From the NCBI GenBank assembly GCA_003956705.1, contig QZCP01000014.1, positions 69,319 through 133,318 on the forward strand: a stretch of 64,000 bases of DNA, read 5' to 3'. Both the position numbers and the translations under genes were made by a program. Shown in pieces: positions 42,109-57,046 of the stretch. This DNA is from Brevipalpus yothersi. Lineage: Eukaryota > Arthropoda > Arachnida > Trombidiformes > Tenuipalpidae. How positions within the stretch are numbered: position 1 is the first letter of the stretch; each line of letters begins with the position of its first letter. The notes beneath the pieces are model-generated. The model was not told where the DNA came from, did not search any database, and saw nothing but the letters and a program-made list of their open reading frames with translations.

Positions 42109-43135
42109 ATGGAGAAGAGGAAGCATGATCACATCACCGGTGATAAGGCAACAGCATCCACATCCAGTATGAAGATTATTATTAGTGATGATGAAGCTGC
42201 AAGAAAGAGTGATCTCCCAAAAGATTTGAAAATTAGTGAAACACAACAATCACCCGCAGCCACGTCAAGTGAGAATCCCAAAATTTCGAAATCAAATCAT
42301 CATAAACACCATCAGCATTCCATATCTCCACCTTCATCGTGTTCAATGGTATCAAACGATTGTTCCATATCGATGGCCAGTTCAATGAGAAGAGCAAGTG
42401 CTTCCCCAGCCCATCCATTAGGCTTACCGTATTGGCTCGGTGGTGGAGGCTGGTCATCATTTGATAAGGTAACAAAATCACATCCAGCATCCCATCATCG
42501 TCATTCGAAATACTTTTATGAGAGACAAAAAACTGAGCCACAAATTGAAGTTAGATTACCTTCACCTGAGCCTCCCGAGGAAGATGTAAATGCCACACTG
42601 GTTCGATTGATGGCTGCTTCTGGTGTATCAGCATCACGTATTCCAGCATCCAGAACATCTTCAACAGCCAGTGTGACATCAACATCCACCTCGGTGACCA
42701 CCGGTAGTGGTGGTCATTGTGATGAAAGCGAATTTGGTGATACTAGAGAGGATAAATCGATATTATGTGATAAAGAAAGAGAATGTGAAAGAGATGATAA
42801 TCAAATTTGGCCTGGAGAAGTTTTACACAAATCTGCTAGTGATTCAATGATGGCTTCATCAGCATACCGATCAGCAGCCAGCTCAATTGTTCCACCAGAT
42901 GAGAGACCAAGAGAAACACCAGAAGAGGATTCATCTAGTAGGCATCGTTTGTTTCCAACAAACACTAGTGCTCATCTTGGCTTATATCATCATAAATCAT
43001 CAACAATATCTTCCGCATCATCCACCACTTGTGTACCCTCTGCCACATCATCCAATCCACTAGCATCATCAATGTCCCCGTTTGCCAATGCTAAAAGATG
43101 TGTTCTTAAACTAGACGGCTATTCATACCTCATTG
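42109..43135 (+). CDS. Pde1: PDE1-type phosphodiesterase, alternative first coding exon 1c (342 residues)
   Basis: A large exon from ATG 42109 (GATATGG context) to the donor CATTG|GTAAG, ending in phase 1 as 1a and 1b do, and so compatible with the common exon at 56241. The product is Ser/Thr/His-rich and probably disordered, with a His cluster near residues 65-75 (HHKHHQHS), a central Pro/Glu segment (LPSPEPPEED) and Ala/Ser/Thr repeats. It ends in a more ordered stretch (KRCVLKLDGYSYLIG) just before the splice. The 3' end is well supported. The start is not: the frame is open upstream to 41971, and AG dinucleotides at 42054-42055 (phase 1) and 42104-42105 (phase 0) could be acceptors, so it could be an internal exon of a longer isoform. 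Confidence 0.62.
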
Positions 43136-45451
43136 GTAAGATCATATTGTGTGTGTGTGTTCACCATCAAAATATGGAGTTCAATTTCCATGTGAAAATG
43201 GAGAGAAAATTTGCTCTCTCTTACTCATCTACTTTATGAGAGTGAATACTCGTGATTCTATTCTCAATATGATTATGGCTTCTGAATTACTGTGCTCCAA
43301 GGGAAGAGATGAAAATTCGATTTATTTTGAAGAAAAATATTCTGAAGAGAATAAAGAGGAAGGGGGCACAAAAATACTCATGAAGGTTTATTTAATGTTT
43401 TTTTTGGGCGAGATATTCAATGTTTCATCACCATCTCATCAATCATTCCATCCAAAATTCTCTAATAGTATAAGTCAAATGGAATAAGCTAGATACTTTT
43501 CTACCATTCAGGGGTCTCTGAGAATACGACTACTACAACAACAGTAACATTTCAAATGTATGACGAGAGTTTGATCTGGAGAATGGAGCAAATTGGCTCA
43601 TATCATGAACCGATCTTTATTTTCTCCACTTCTGACTGAATCACTTTTGTCCTCATTTTGGATATAAATGATGAATCTGAAGATTCAACTTTGATCCACT
43701 CTTTCAACAGCCTTAGGTTTCGATGGTACTTATTTTGTTTGAATATGTCCTATACTCACTCTCTGTCAAATATTTTTTGATTTATGGATTCCATTCTCAA
43801 TCCACTCTGATTGTGTTCTTCTATACCCACTCTGATATTCTTCCCCAAGGTTCAAAATCATCTACCTTCAGTGTTCCTAATCGCTGTTTGAACTCTCTTT
43901 TTTCTAGCCCAGAGCAACAATTTGCATAAGAAAAGTGAAGACTAGTTAACTTTGAATTGTATTCCAGTCCAAAAGTCTAGAAGCTCGAATCTCTAGGGGA
44001 AAGGTTTCTATCTTTTCTGCTGAATTGGCTTTTCAAAACGGATTTCATATATATTCCCGAGAAGAGAGAGAGGGAGAAATCTTCTTTCAATACTCTTTTT
44101 CTCAAGCATTCATTGATCTCGGTTTCTATTGTAATTCTTGAAAATTTTGCATGTGAATGATATTGTCAAGAAAATTGGGCATGTTATCGTCGTCAAGCTC
44201 CACATCCCTGTGGATAAAGTAGAAAGAGAAAAAGCTCGAAAAAAAGTGCAGAGAAAAAAGACAAATTTGATTTAATTCTTATTGAAGATCTTTTATTTGA
44301 TCCTTACTCGATGGATCAGCTTTTCTCTTAAATCTTCATCTTCTCAACATTCAACTCGTGCACCACTTTTCAAATAGTATAGAATAGAAAATTTTCAGAG
44401 ATCCTCTTTTCTCAATGATTTTCTATTCAGTTTTCCCCGGTTGAATTTTATATCTTCAAAAAAACGAACAATGAGAAAGTGAAGATTCCCAGATTGTCGG
44501 AAGCATTCTTTCTCTCTGCGTGTGTAAGAATTGAGGCATTAAATATTTCAGTCTTGCTCAATAATGGCACTGAAGAGAGGATAAATTACAATTCACACCT
44601 TAATTCATCACACAAAACTGATATTTGTAGACTCAAGGCACGATGAGATGAATCGATAAAAGGTTGATAGTGCATTGAGCAATCATTTTCTTCCCTAGGG
44701 TTTTCCTGATGGAAAGATCCAGGCAAGTCAGATTTGAATGGAAGATTGAAAAAGGTTCGGTAATTTCGGTGAACAGAGCTGTTCCAAATATTCACTTCTT
44801 TCAATCTTGTAAGTCTCGAAAAAAGAAGAGAAACGATAAAACAACGTGATGGAAAGGAGCACTGCTTGGTTAGGTAATAATCAGAATTGCAAGACAAGAT
44901 CTCTCTTCCTCTTCCAGTCTTTATAATGTCACACACAAATACTGCTATTTCTTGTTTGCACTGATAAATTTGTCCTTAAAAGCTTCTTCTCTGGGTTAAT
45001 ATTGGTGCTCAATAAGGTTCACAGAATAGAAGAGAAGAAAAAAAAAGAGAAGATCGTCTAAAGGAAAGATTTTTGTGACGTATGGAAGGTGGATACAGAA
45101 TAGGAAAAGAGAAAGACTAATACAATTATTGTTCGTTAGACCAGGAAAGATTGTTCACTTTATTTTGATTGTTTTCAACGTCTCTTTCCTATCCATCTCA
45201 CATGATTTTCGTCTCTCTCTCTCTCTCTGTATGATAGAAACTGAATAAGCACCCAAGAGCTCAATTTTATCACCAGTCGATTGGTGGTTGACCATTGATG
45301 ATAACCAATTGATTTCTCAACATCATACTGTATATATCATGTTAGTTTTTCAATGTTTACGCTAAAAATACTTCTCATGAGACTCTTTTCCATTTTCTCA
45401 TCATCAAATATTATGCGATGCAAATGATTACTTCTCAGTTTTCATCATCGT

Positions 45452-45457
<6 letters not shown>

Positions 45458-45515
<58 letters not shown>
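45458..45515. repeat. (GA)n microsatellite
   Basis: 58 bases of GA units, 800 bases upstream of a 64-base CT array. Confidence 0.97.
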
Positions 45516-45517
<2 letters not shown>

Positions 45518-46307
45518 TCTACTCATCGGACTGATTATTATTAGACTCAGAGCCAGTGAAACGAAATCAAAATAAGGTATAAAATCAGTCAAAGTTAACG
45601 AGATCTTATAGACCCTAATTCATGCCTTTTTTCTCAAGCTAATTCATTACATTTATATTCCCTTATCGATCAAGAATAGCACCAATGGGAGACAGTAATT
45701 CTAATTCTTTCTTCATTCATTGACTTGTATCCAATTCCCGAATCGCATTTTCTCCCTCTTTCTACAACTTACTATATATTTCTATGACAAGCTATTTCAT
45801 CTAGCCAAAGCCATAGTATAAATATCAGCTTTCTCTTTCTTATTCTTCTCTCAGCCATGATGAGAATCACATGAATGCTCATCACTTCAGCCATACATTT
45901 TGTTGATTTTGGGGACACAAAAGACTGGCAAATTGTATCAGCAAGTTTACTCATTTTTTTGTTCTCACTGTATTCAAGCATTTGTGATTACTCATTCTCA
46001 TCTATTCCAATCCTCTAAGAGCTATTTACGTAATGACAATGATACACACATAAAAAATGAAGAATTAAAACCATTTTTTTGATACTCTTCTAGCTTCTAC
46101 TTCCGACGAAAATACAAAAGTCACATGATAAGAGAGAAGATTTCCTAACATGTTATGTACTCTTGAGCATACTTGGAATTGTAAAATTCAATAGCTCTTG
46201 AAAAATGTTTCTCTATATCATTGTCATGGAAAAAAAGATTCCTCCAGATAACTGGATGAAGGTATTCCTCAAAGTTCTTCGAGTACACTTATCTTGGACC
46301 ACTCTCA

Positions 46308-46310
<3 letters not shown>

Positions 46311-46374
<64 letters not shown>
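46311..46374. repeat. (CT)n microsatellite
   Basis: 64 bases of CT units, complementary to 45458-45515. Confidence 0.98.
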
Positions 46375-46379
<5 letters not shown>

Positions 46380-46489
46380 CTATTGAATCTAAAGCGGATA
46401 AGATAGACTAAAGGTCCATTAGAATGACCGATATTATATTTTCATCGGAAAAATTCTATTCAATTTAGAAGAGCAAAGAGCAGTGTATT

Positions 46490-46519
46490 TTCTTCTTCTT
46501 CTTCTTCTTCTTCTTCTTT
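46490..46519. repeat. (TTC)n microsatellite
   Basis: About ten TTC units, 115 bases after the CT array. Confidence 0.95.
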
Positions 46520-47647
46520 TTTCCCTTCTCTCCGTCTTTTGCTTTAGTCTCCAACTGAAGAGGATCAGAGCTTTCAAATATTTCAGTAAACATTCTATTT
46601 TCACTGCTACTACAGCATCATTCAGTAACCAATAAAGAATGCTGGAAGGAGAAAGTTTACAGTGAATCAACATTAAGCATGATGGCTTCCATCTTCTTCA
46701 TTCCCAGTGTTATGAGAATAATGTTCTTCTTTTTCTCATGTCTCTCTGGTGAAACTTTTCTTGTGTCCCTTGAGCAAAAATTTTTATCATCAAAGTGAAT
46801 AAGAAAATGAAAATAGAGCAAACTTTAGTGAGATGGAGAAATAGAATAGTGGCTAGCATTTTGAGTCATGAAATTCTTTGTTTGTTTGTTTTCATTCGCC
46901 TTGAAACACCCGATAATCTAGCATCAAGATTACTTCTTTTACAAAGATATTCAATCTATCATACCTCTATTCCCAATTGATCTACACACTATTTACCTTT
47001 CAGCATCATTTTGACTTTGTTCGCCTCTCTTCTCACAACCTGTGAAAGGACAATGCTATTAGTGATAAAAGGTAAATTTCAAGACAAAAGAAAGATAAAA
47101 TGACATTAGACTGTTCTAATCATGCTTCAGCTATTCTTCTTATAATCGTTCTTCATTGAAACTTGTTAATATTGTTATTTGATAGAATTTTGCTTGAGAA
47201 GAAAAAATTCATTCTCAATTGAAAGAATGTTGGCATTTCCGCTCCAGAAAATTTCACATGGCTTCCAATCTGGAAGCTTATCAAAGAAGTTTTGAAGAAT
47301 TAGTTTTCTTTATTTTGATTGATATTCTGCTTCTAAATGGAAAAGGATTCACCAAAATACTATAAACACTAAATATATTCATTGTTCGACTGAAACTACC
47401 ATCCTAAAGAGTAGAGAAAGAATTCATCTGATAGTTCTGTACCAGATGATTCATCATGCCTACAGCATTTCTCGAAAATGATATTGCCAATGCAAACAGT
47501 CAACCAAACTCATTCACGATTGCGAAATACATGAACTAAGGTCAGGGAGAATCGAAATGATTGTTGACAATCCATAATGAATGGAATGATGTAAGAAGAA
47601 AAAAACTGTCCTCTTAACAAAAAGAGAAGTTGGTCAAGAAACCTTTC

Positions 47648-47651
<4 letters not shown>

Positions 47652-47728
<77 letters not shown>
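47652..47728. repeat. (TC)n microsatellite, longest uninterrupted one in the window
   Basis: 77 bases of pure TC units. Confidence 0.98.
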
Positions 47729-47730
<2 letters not shown>

Positions 47731-49599
47731 GCTGATCTTTTCAATCAAAGTGACACGATAAAAGAGTGGTCAATATTGAATACATTGAAAGCAGATTGAT
47801 TGTCGGATTTTTTTGTTCCCCTCATTTCTGCCATCATTGATCCATAGTGTGGTTGAGAATCTGCTTAGAATGAGAAATGCTTAGAAAATGATTGATCCTG
47901 AGCCTTTATGAGTTCTTTTTCGGTGTACTCATTGACTTTGAGCTGCTTTTAGAAAAGTAGGAGAAGATTTTCTTCTTTTCCTCTCTCTAATCTTACCTTA
48001 TTCCTAAGCCCAACAGCTTCCACCAAGCATAGCATTCCTCATGGTCAACTTCAATCATCTCCATTCTTACCCAGAAGATCCGATTGCAGTCTCACAAAAT
48101 CATTGGTAGACACAATTGTCTTTCGCTTTACTTCTCTCTCCATTCTTCAGCATCGTCATCACTTTATTCTTCATCTTCTCTCTCTCTTTCTCTTCAGCTT
48201 CTTTTTCCCCCAATAGCATCGATATCTTCATGTAACTAGCCAGATTAACAGAATACTCACAATTTGGCTTCAAATAAGCTCTCTCTATCTCTTTCTTCAA
48301 TGAACTTGAAGGTTCACTTGATATCTTGCGGATTGTTTCTTTATCTCAAGCTATATACATATCATGTATTTATCAATTTGAATCCAGTATCAAGCCTAAG
48401 ATAGATATGATAGAAGATTTTTCCAATCTAAACAGTCATCTATCAGATAGCTTCTTCTTTCCAGAACCAATCGATATCAGGCTTCAAGATGAGACTGTAA
48501 GCAGAGAAAACCCACGTTATATTCTCTATCGGAGTTTTCATCGAAGGCAAATTCTTGAAAATTTCAGTCTATTCTCGAGACTTGGATAGTTCTGATACAT
48601 TCGAATCATTGTTTTTCTCACTGAATTCAAGAAATATTCTACCCTAAAATAAGTCAAGCATGTGTGTATCATGAACAAACAATGATAGGTGGAAGTTTTC
48701 CTCCAATATCTTTGGTATACTCCTTGAATCATCCATGTAATACCACCTCCATCAATCAAAATTCTGATCCTCTTCTACCATCTCAAAGATTGGAGCCTGA
48801 GGTTATTTTATTTATGAGGAAGAGAACAGATTAGGCCGAAAAAGAAAAGAGATTGCGCCGGGAAAGTACCATTACATGCTCTAATCAACAGTCACGAAAG
48901 GGAATCCAACTGTGGAACAAATTGGCCCAAATTTTTAATAGATTTATTTCCTAATTGTGATGAGAAAACAGCTCTCTCCTAGTGAGGTTTTCGAAAAAAT
49001 TGCCAAAGTTTTCCTCTACCTAAGATTTCGGGCCGAAAAGTTTGAGAAAATATACTCCTTCAGGTGAACATAGCTTGTTTATTTTTGGTTGAACTTACAA
49101 GAATTCAGTTATCTGACGAAAATTTCCCTAATATACAAGTCACTTCATACCCATCAAATATCAAACATTGTAATTCTCTCCACTCTGATCATCTCTTACT
49201 CTTCTGACACATATCCCTGCTTATCCCTCCAGCTATATTCCTGGTGCAACCGGAAATGTGTGTAGCAAGTTCCAGTTTGAGTTTGATATTTCTCACAACT
49301 AGCCGCTAGCATTTTAATATCTTGCTTATCTTGCAAGCCACACTATGAAACTTTCGGTTTTATGAGAATCCATTGAAATCGTTTTTCACTCAATAAGTGC
49401 ATGAAATTGACAATAGTCGCAAAAAAAGTCGATAGAGCTCATAGGTGCCTTGAGAAGGCAATATTCTGGACGATCGATTGGATCATCGATCCTATTTCGA
49501 CTGAACTCTTAGGGGCACAATAAATGATACTCACAGTCTGTGGGCTTAAGCTAGACTCGGTGAAGACGTATCCTGAGAAAGGGAGTGAAAGAAAGAAAA

Positions 49600-49600
<1 letters not shown>

Positions 49601-49637
<37 letters not shown>
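49601..49637. repeat. interrupted (GA)n microsatellite
   Basis: GA units with one AAA interruption, preceded by GAAA units. Confidence 0.93.
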
Positions 49638-49642
<5 letters not shown>

Positions 49643-52600
49643 TATAATGTCAATACTGGGAATCCTAGTAGGTGGCCATAAGATGCATGAAAATGAAGAA
49701 CGTAGGTATCTTCAGCGTTCCCATATCTCTCTGGAAGGAACAAATAATTTCTGACCAAGTAAGAACTTGGATTCCATTCTCTCCTAAATCCCTTGGAATT
49801 GTGAGGAATCAATCATACCTTCATTTTCAGAGATGGAAAAAGAATAGATTTACCCAACCGCACAAAGAGGAGAGCTTCGATAGACAGTGATAACATTCTG
49901 AAAGAATAGCAACTGAGCCTAAAATGTCAATACGCAGAGTTTTCACTCTGTCATGATAAATACGATGAAATTTATGATTCAAAGGCGGATAAGAAGAAAA
50001 ATGGTTCCCTCAAAAATTGAAAGTTATTCTACAAAATGAAAGTGCGCCCAAGAACAATCCTCTTTTAGCTATTTTTTTCAATTAGATCTAGTAATGTGAC
50101 ATGAAACAAAGATAGAGAAGAGTAAACTGAATCTTTCCATCCCTAAAACTTTGAGCTGGCATTTTTATCATCCATTTTCTCTTTTCACATGCGTTCGAGA
50201 AATATTTGTATAAAAAGCACCATTTCAAATGGAACGGAGGAAAAGAATTTCTCACCATCACCCAGACTAGTGATATAGAACATAAAATTTTGCTCGAGAT
50301 TCCATTGCAAGCCTCCAGGGAAACCAGTCAGAATTTGACGATTTTTTCGCCTACCTTTTTGATGAGTAATTGTTCAGCATCATCCCAGTTTATCTGAGCC
50401 AGCATTCAGAGTCTCAGAATGTATCCAATTTTATTTACCACTACATTTGTCCTATTACTTGTATGCTATTGTTTTCGTAACTCATTTGTTTCCATAGTCT
50501 TATTGACCAAGAGATATTCCTTTTTACTATAGATATTGACGCTATTCCTCTCAGTTTATTGGATCTAAATTTAGTCCATATCGAATTTCTTTTTACCGTT
50601 TCTTCACTGAAGAACGCTTCAATTACCCATATCTTTGATTTTTAATGCAGAAAAATCACGCGATCATAATGTTCACCAAGCCTTCTTCGATACTGGTTCG
50701 AACAATAAGCAGAAATATTACAAAGCCTACCATTTAAAACGGCTCAAAGTCTTGAGAAAATGAGTTTCATAGAAGTTCATTTATATGGGCTGAGAGCATA
50801 GATCTTCGGATCAATTTGGTACGTTCATTCAAAGATAGAACTCATGGGGAAAAAAGAAAAATATAAACCAGAACTAAAGTTTAAGATAGATATGTGGATA
50901 CTTTTCACTGAAACAATGGTCAGAACTCTCACAGATCAAATTCTTTAGAGAAAAGTAACTACTTTGATGAAAACTGCGGTGTTTTTCTCATGAATTTTGT
51001 TGTCATCATCATCAGAATAATTAACTTCATTCAGAAAAAGGGAGTAAGATAAATTTGTATAAGTTTTTCCATCTTAAAGCGATTCTGGTGGGAATACTAG
51101 GAAGCAATAGATCAGATGATATTCTCTATGTGGGCTAAATTCTGGGGAGAATTTTTTCCAATTCAGATAAAGTTATGACTTGAAATAGAAATTTTTTGTA
51201 ATATTCAACCTTATTCGGTTCCAGTATGTTGAAATCTATCCGATTCAAGAGGTGTTTCATTGGTGGAAGTGAAAAAATTTCCACGTTATTCTTGTCTAAA
51301 AATAGACAAATCGTATTGGACTGTAGGCAGTTGTTTTCAATCACTTTGACTAGAATCTATTCAATGTCAACACTGTATTTCCATAAGCAAGAGTAGCAGA
51401 TTTTTAGATTTCAGGGTGTTCTTTCAATAAAAAATATTGGTATCATCTCATGTCAAACGGAGATTGATAGCTCATATTCTGAGAAAAACATCAGTGAGAT
51501 CTATCATCCATCTCCTACCATTCTGTTTGAGTGAAGCTTGACTAATAGTCAGATTGGATTCATTTCATATATTGAATGAGTTTGAAAATCAAAGATGTTC
51601 AAAGTTCAAGGCATTCAAGAGGCATCCCATTTCACTTACAGTATAACAGTATACATTTCGAAATGTATTCAGCATGAAACGGAACATAAACTCAAAATTA
51701 AAGTTTGTTCAACTAAAAAATAAGGATCAAGCATAATAACATGAGAATTTTTTTCCATTTCTATCTCTATTTACAATATCCAAGCACCCTAATTTATCCA
51801 TTGAATTTTTCTAGTTTCTTTTTTGCATGCACATTAAGCTCTATATTTAGATAGACAAATTCATCGGTACTCAGCGGATGACATAACTTTCTTACTAATT
51901 TAAGCCAACAAGAAAGGAATAAACGAATGCTATTAAATATTATTATCAGAGGGAATTATTTGTACCAGAAGGAAAAATACATACAAAGTTCTAACGATAG
52001 AGTAGTACACAAATGATGAAAAGCATTGGGGATGTTGAGTGAAAGCTCTTTATTTCACTCAACTTATTCAGAGCATAGAAAATGTTCTATTCCAATGGGA
52101 TAATTGATGGGATTTTTCCAACGAAAGCTTGAATTGTGATATTTTGGAGCTCTATCAACCCATGAACAATATCCTTCGAGATTTTGGTGCAATTTTTAAA
52201 TCAAATTCGTACCCATTTCTCGAAACTCATCAACTCAATTAGCGGATATGAGAAGGTTTTACTTTTCAAAACAGTTTCTTATTGATCGAAAAGGAAAATT
52301 TTGTGTAATAGTACATTTCAAAAATTGACTTCCTCAGGGCATGGCGAATCATTTACTCTGAAGAGAAATGAACATGTATTCTTGCTACTTATCCACTTCC
52401 TGTATTAAATTTCTTCAACATTTGTTAGCTTTTGACTTGACTAGAGCTTGAGACACCTAAGACCTGAGAATATTTTGCTGGAAGGAATCTGAACAATTTG
52501 TTCATTCCAAGTAGATCCATCGAATTATCGCCTCGATACTAATTTGCTCTCTCCATTCTCTCCATGGAATAGAGTGGATGAAGATCAAAAAAGATTGGAC

Positions 52601-55600
52601 CTTTTCATTTTATCACTACTTCAAAACTTATTCCAAATTCTTTCTCAACTCTCACCATTTGGAGCGTCATTTTGGTGCATCGAATTCCCTTCTATGCTCG
52701 GATAGTTAGAATTTTTTTAACTTGCCTTGTAAGCAATATTCTTTCTCTCTCTTTCTCCCTTGCTTGTTATTCCCTTTTTCTTTCTGGTAAGCAATTCAGC
52801 ATTTATCGTTTTCAGTCATTGTCTGTTTTATTAAAAAATTCCAATCAAACTTTGTGTATGGTGTTCACTATGTTTGCCTTGCTGATGCCAAGCTGAGCTG
52901 AGCTAGCCAAATGAATTCAGCTGGACATATACACATAAAATTTTAGAATCTAACAGGCAATGCATACAAATGAATTTTCTTGAGGATAAAGTGAGAGAGA
53001 AAGAGAAATCAAACAAAAATCCATTCCAATAATAGAATGTGGAGTAAACAGTCTGTTCAACTTTTAGCCAAGAATTGGTCAAATAAGAAATTGTAGTCTG
53101 TATTCGTTGCCAAACTTTCTCTCTCTCTCTCCCCCCCTCTTGAATGTTCAAATATATTCTCTTTTTTCGGATTCTCTGGATGAATGATTCACACTAGAAA
53201 AGTTGAATAGGCTTAAATTCAAAGAGAAATAGGAAAAGAGATAGACAACCAATGAATCTGGAAAAGCAAATAAAGCTCTATTTGAGCCAAAATGAGCATT
53301 TCCCATTCACATGGTGTGTCACTAATTTATCATTCAATCATGTGGTCTATGTAGAAATGAATCAGTGCTGATTTAAACTTGATCACATTAGAATTAGATC
53401 CAAATCATCATTTATCTATCTCTTTTTCTCACTTGGGGGGCCAAATTTTCAATTTCATTTGGAGCAGCTAATACCTTTCTCTTCCAACAATTACCGATTC
53501 AGATCAACGGTATTACTTGCGCAATCATATGATTCAGAGTTTTTTGTCACTATCCTGTCTTCAGAGGCTGAACTTTCTGTAGCGATATTCTGGCTAGAGT
53601 TTTTCTCGTTATCATGTTCACAGGCCCTATGAGCATAAAAAACCTCAAGTAATACATATATTTTGGAATCACGAGTCTAGTGATTGTCCAGATTAGGCAA
53701 TAGAATATTTCTGAGAGTTATATCATGAGGACTCTTTCTACTCTAGGAGAAGATCATCTTTCCAGAAAAATTTTCAGGGTTGTGATCAGAATACATGATA
53801 AAAATTTAGAATCATGAATTCGAAAACTTATATTATGAAATCAACTTCAGTTAGTGCAAAGCATATATAAAGAAAAATTCAGAATGTTCTCCAAGGATAG
53901 AGTAAGAGTTCGAGTGTTTATTAGTTCAGGTTGACATTGTTCACATCTAAGTAACTCAAGCGACTTTTAAGGAGAACAGAAATTTTCTCTTCAAACGTGC
54001 TCTTTGAACACTTCATTCGTTCTTCACTTGAAAACTGTAAAATTTTGAGGCAAATAGTTTATTTTTTAGCCAAACATTCTTGAATAGAACAGAATTGCAT
54101 TCAATTTTTCCATGTTATGTTGTGTTTGAATAGACGAAAAATATTGTTCTATCAATAAACAGAATGAGACTAAAAAGTAAAATCAGTCAGCATTTCGGGT
54201 CGATGCTCTTTATTGCTTCTGGCTAGAAGCTATTGGATGAGCTCCATTAGTCTTCGTTCAAGAATGCTCGGATGTTCCAATTTGTTCGAATGAGCTCAAA
54301 GTGAATTTTCAATTCCAAAATCAAAATTCCAGGCAATTTGAGTTCGAATGAGCTTACAAAAAGAGTTATGATCAGCTCGAAGGTGCTGATTTTTTCAATC
54401 CTGCGAATTTTTCATTCATTGATGCTTCCTTCTTTTGAAAAGTTTTCAGACAGTTTTCCATTCCAGTTCAGAACTCTTGCTACTTCAATTTCTCTATGAG
54501 CACCTCAAAATCGGTAATATTTCTATCGTAGGCATTCATCACTTACAAATCAAGATTTATTCGGTATATAATGGAGGTTCTTTCTGAGTTATTCTGACAA
54601 ATTCCAATAATTGCAATGGAAAATTATTAGCCTCATCAGTCTTCAGCTCACAGAGAACAGTTCTTTGAGAATTTTTAACTTTTCTGGCTCATTGTCAAAA
54701 GGTGTAATTTGAGTTACCTCATTTCATGATGCAGAGGAAAGTCTTATATAGAACTTGTTAGAATTTAATTATCAATGACATTTCAAAGTACTTTTTCATC
54801 ACATGTTTTTGCATGAAGAGTTCATTATCAACAAATGGTCTCATTTTCAGAAAAAAACTTTAGCTTCATTTCTCTCTCTTCAATTGGATAAAAGATGAAG
54901 AAGTGAAATCAAAGAGGCTGAATTGATGAAAAAAACTCAATTAGCTTTCTTGAATTTTTCTTTTTGAGCAAGATAGCATGAAAATGAGAGAAAAATTGAG
55001 TGATGCGTAAATGTGAGAAAAAAAGTTCGAATCGAGAATCTTCATGAAAAGATGAAGAGAGAATGATGTTATGATGGCCTTAATGATCCTAATTTAACGA
55101 TTCTTCCAATTGAAAGAGCAACTTGAAAGCTCATTTCCTTGGCAAGGCTCTTTAATCAGAAGAGATTGAAAGTTCCAATACAAGTATACGGACTGGCAGA
55201 TTCTGGTGTTCTGGAAAAAAATTTCACATTTCAATTCATACTAGCTCTTTTATTTTGCAATATCTGATGACAACTCTCAATCAGCCTTGTCTATCCTGAT
55301 TCATTTCGAAATCTGTTGAATCATTGGATAGCTTTATCTATTTCTCATTTGGTCTTTGGTGAATCTCGCCTGTAAAACTCCAAAAGGATTGTATTCATCA
55401 AGTTGATGTAGAAGCTGAAATTGTTCCAAAGTGAAGATCTATCAGACACCTTTGACAACAATGACGATTGCCTTTGGGTATCAAACACACCAGTCGAACC
55501 TTAACATTATAATTGACAAAATCTGAGCCAACCTAAGTCACCTCATTGAAGCTTTGCTTGATCTATATACACCAGAAGCCTCGTGTTTGAAATGATACAA

Positions 55601-56240
55601 GATAGAAATAATTTGCCATATCAATTTGCTTTTTTACTGACTATTGATTTGTTACATGGAATACCTAACAAAATGACACGAAATCCTTGCAAGGAGTTCA
55701 TCTATCCTTTCATGTGTAATATCAGAATCTAGGTTATTTTCTCTCAAATCTCGTTCCTCTAGCCTCTCTCTTGCAAGCTTGGTTCCTCTGAGCTTTTCTT
55801 TGAGAACTATTGATGTGCGAGAAGCGCTCAGAATACACATTTTTCCAGAATCGGAATGCCTGAAGATGCTTCACCTCATCTAAACCTTACTATCAAATTA
55901 ATTTTCCATACTCACCATATTTTCTACTACCATTGCCACCTCTTCCTCTCAATAATCTATCGACCTTCTTTCGAGCGAGTATGCATGCATGGATGCCCAT
56001 TTATGAGTACATTAGATCAAAATCTTAGGAAAAGGGAGTAAATTAAGAATCTTGTTGAAATGAACGTATTCTGAACGATTGCGTAGGTGAATCTCTGCAA
56101 TAAAATTGAAATTTTTAGAGTCAAGATCTTGTAAGAGCAAATTTTTCTCCATGGTGGTGTGAATTCTTTGCTAATGTACCAATTTTGGAAACACTTTTCT
56201 CACCAAAATTCTTTCCTCTCTTCTTCTATCGGTTTTACAG

Positions 56241-56300
56241 TGGCTAATCCTCCAGAGGCTCGAGAATCACCGAACACAATTTCCCCTGGTCAAGCAGAAA
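56241..56300 (+). CDS. Pde1: PDE1-type phosphodiesterase, first common coding exon (20 residues)
   Basis: Acceptor TTTTACAG, donor GAAA|GTAAGT, 60 bases, phase 1 in and phase 1 out. Encodes VANPPEARESPNTISPGQAE after the joined first residue. It is the first exon compatible with all three upstream ATG exons, and its length keeps the frame whether included or skipped, so it could itself be a cassette exon. No recognisable domain. Placement between the first exons and the conserved segment supports it. Confidence 0.62.
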
Positions 56301-56718
56301 GTAAGTATACCTCTCATCTAGCTCACAGGTAATCCTGGTTCTGCTCATTTTCTCTACCTCCATACCCATGACTCAAATTTTTCACCATAAATAGATTAGA
56401 TAAAGTATTTGATAACAGACTGAAGCCATTCGGTCTTTTGATGGACTATCAATTGCTACATCTTATCATTCTATCTTTCTATCCTTCTTGATGGATTCAA
56501 GATATTAGTGATAGAAATCTGAGGTTCTTTTTCTTCTGTATTGTTGATCAAATGACTCATTTATTGGGTGAAATAAAACCTGAAACTGATTGGAAGGCAT
56601 CAATTGAGATTCTGTCTTTTAGGCTCTCTTGGCAAGATTGAATCTCACTGATTTGGAGAGGAAAACTTTTTCCAATTTCAAGATAGAAATTCATTTTACC
56701 AAAAGATGTTGATCATCA

Positions 56719-56782
<64 letters not shown>

Positions 56783-57046
56783 NNNNNNNNNNNNNNNNNN
56801 NNNNNNNNNNNNNNNNNNNNNNNNNNNNNNNNNNNNNNNNNNNNNNNNNNNNNNNNNNNNNNNNNNNNNNNNNNNNNNNNNNNNNNNNNNNNNNNNNNNN
56901 NNNNNNNNNNNNNNNNNNNNNNNNNNNNNNNNNNNNNNNNNNNNNNNNNNNNNNNNNNNNNNNNNNNNNNNNNNNNNNNNNNNNNNNNNNNNNNNNNNNN
57001 NNNNNNNNNNNNNNNNNNNNNNNNNNNNNNNNNNNNNNNNNNNNNN

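Larger units (their letters stand above)
43136..56240. other. large intron of the PDE1-type gene (between exon 1c and the common exons)
   Basis: About 13.1 kb. Contains GA and CT arrays (45458, 46311, 47652, 49601) and a (TTC)n run. I saw no supported gene; the long stretch 50000-56200 is featureless AT-rich sequence with only short random frames. Confidence 0.5.
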
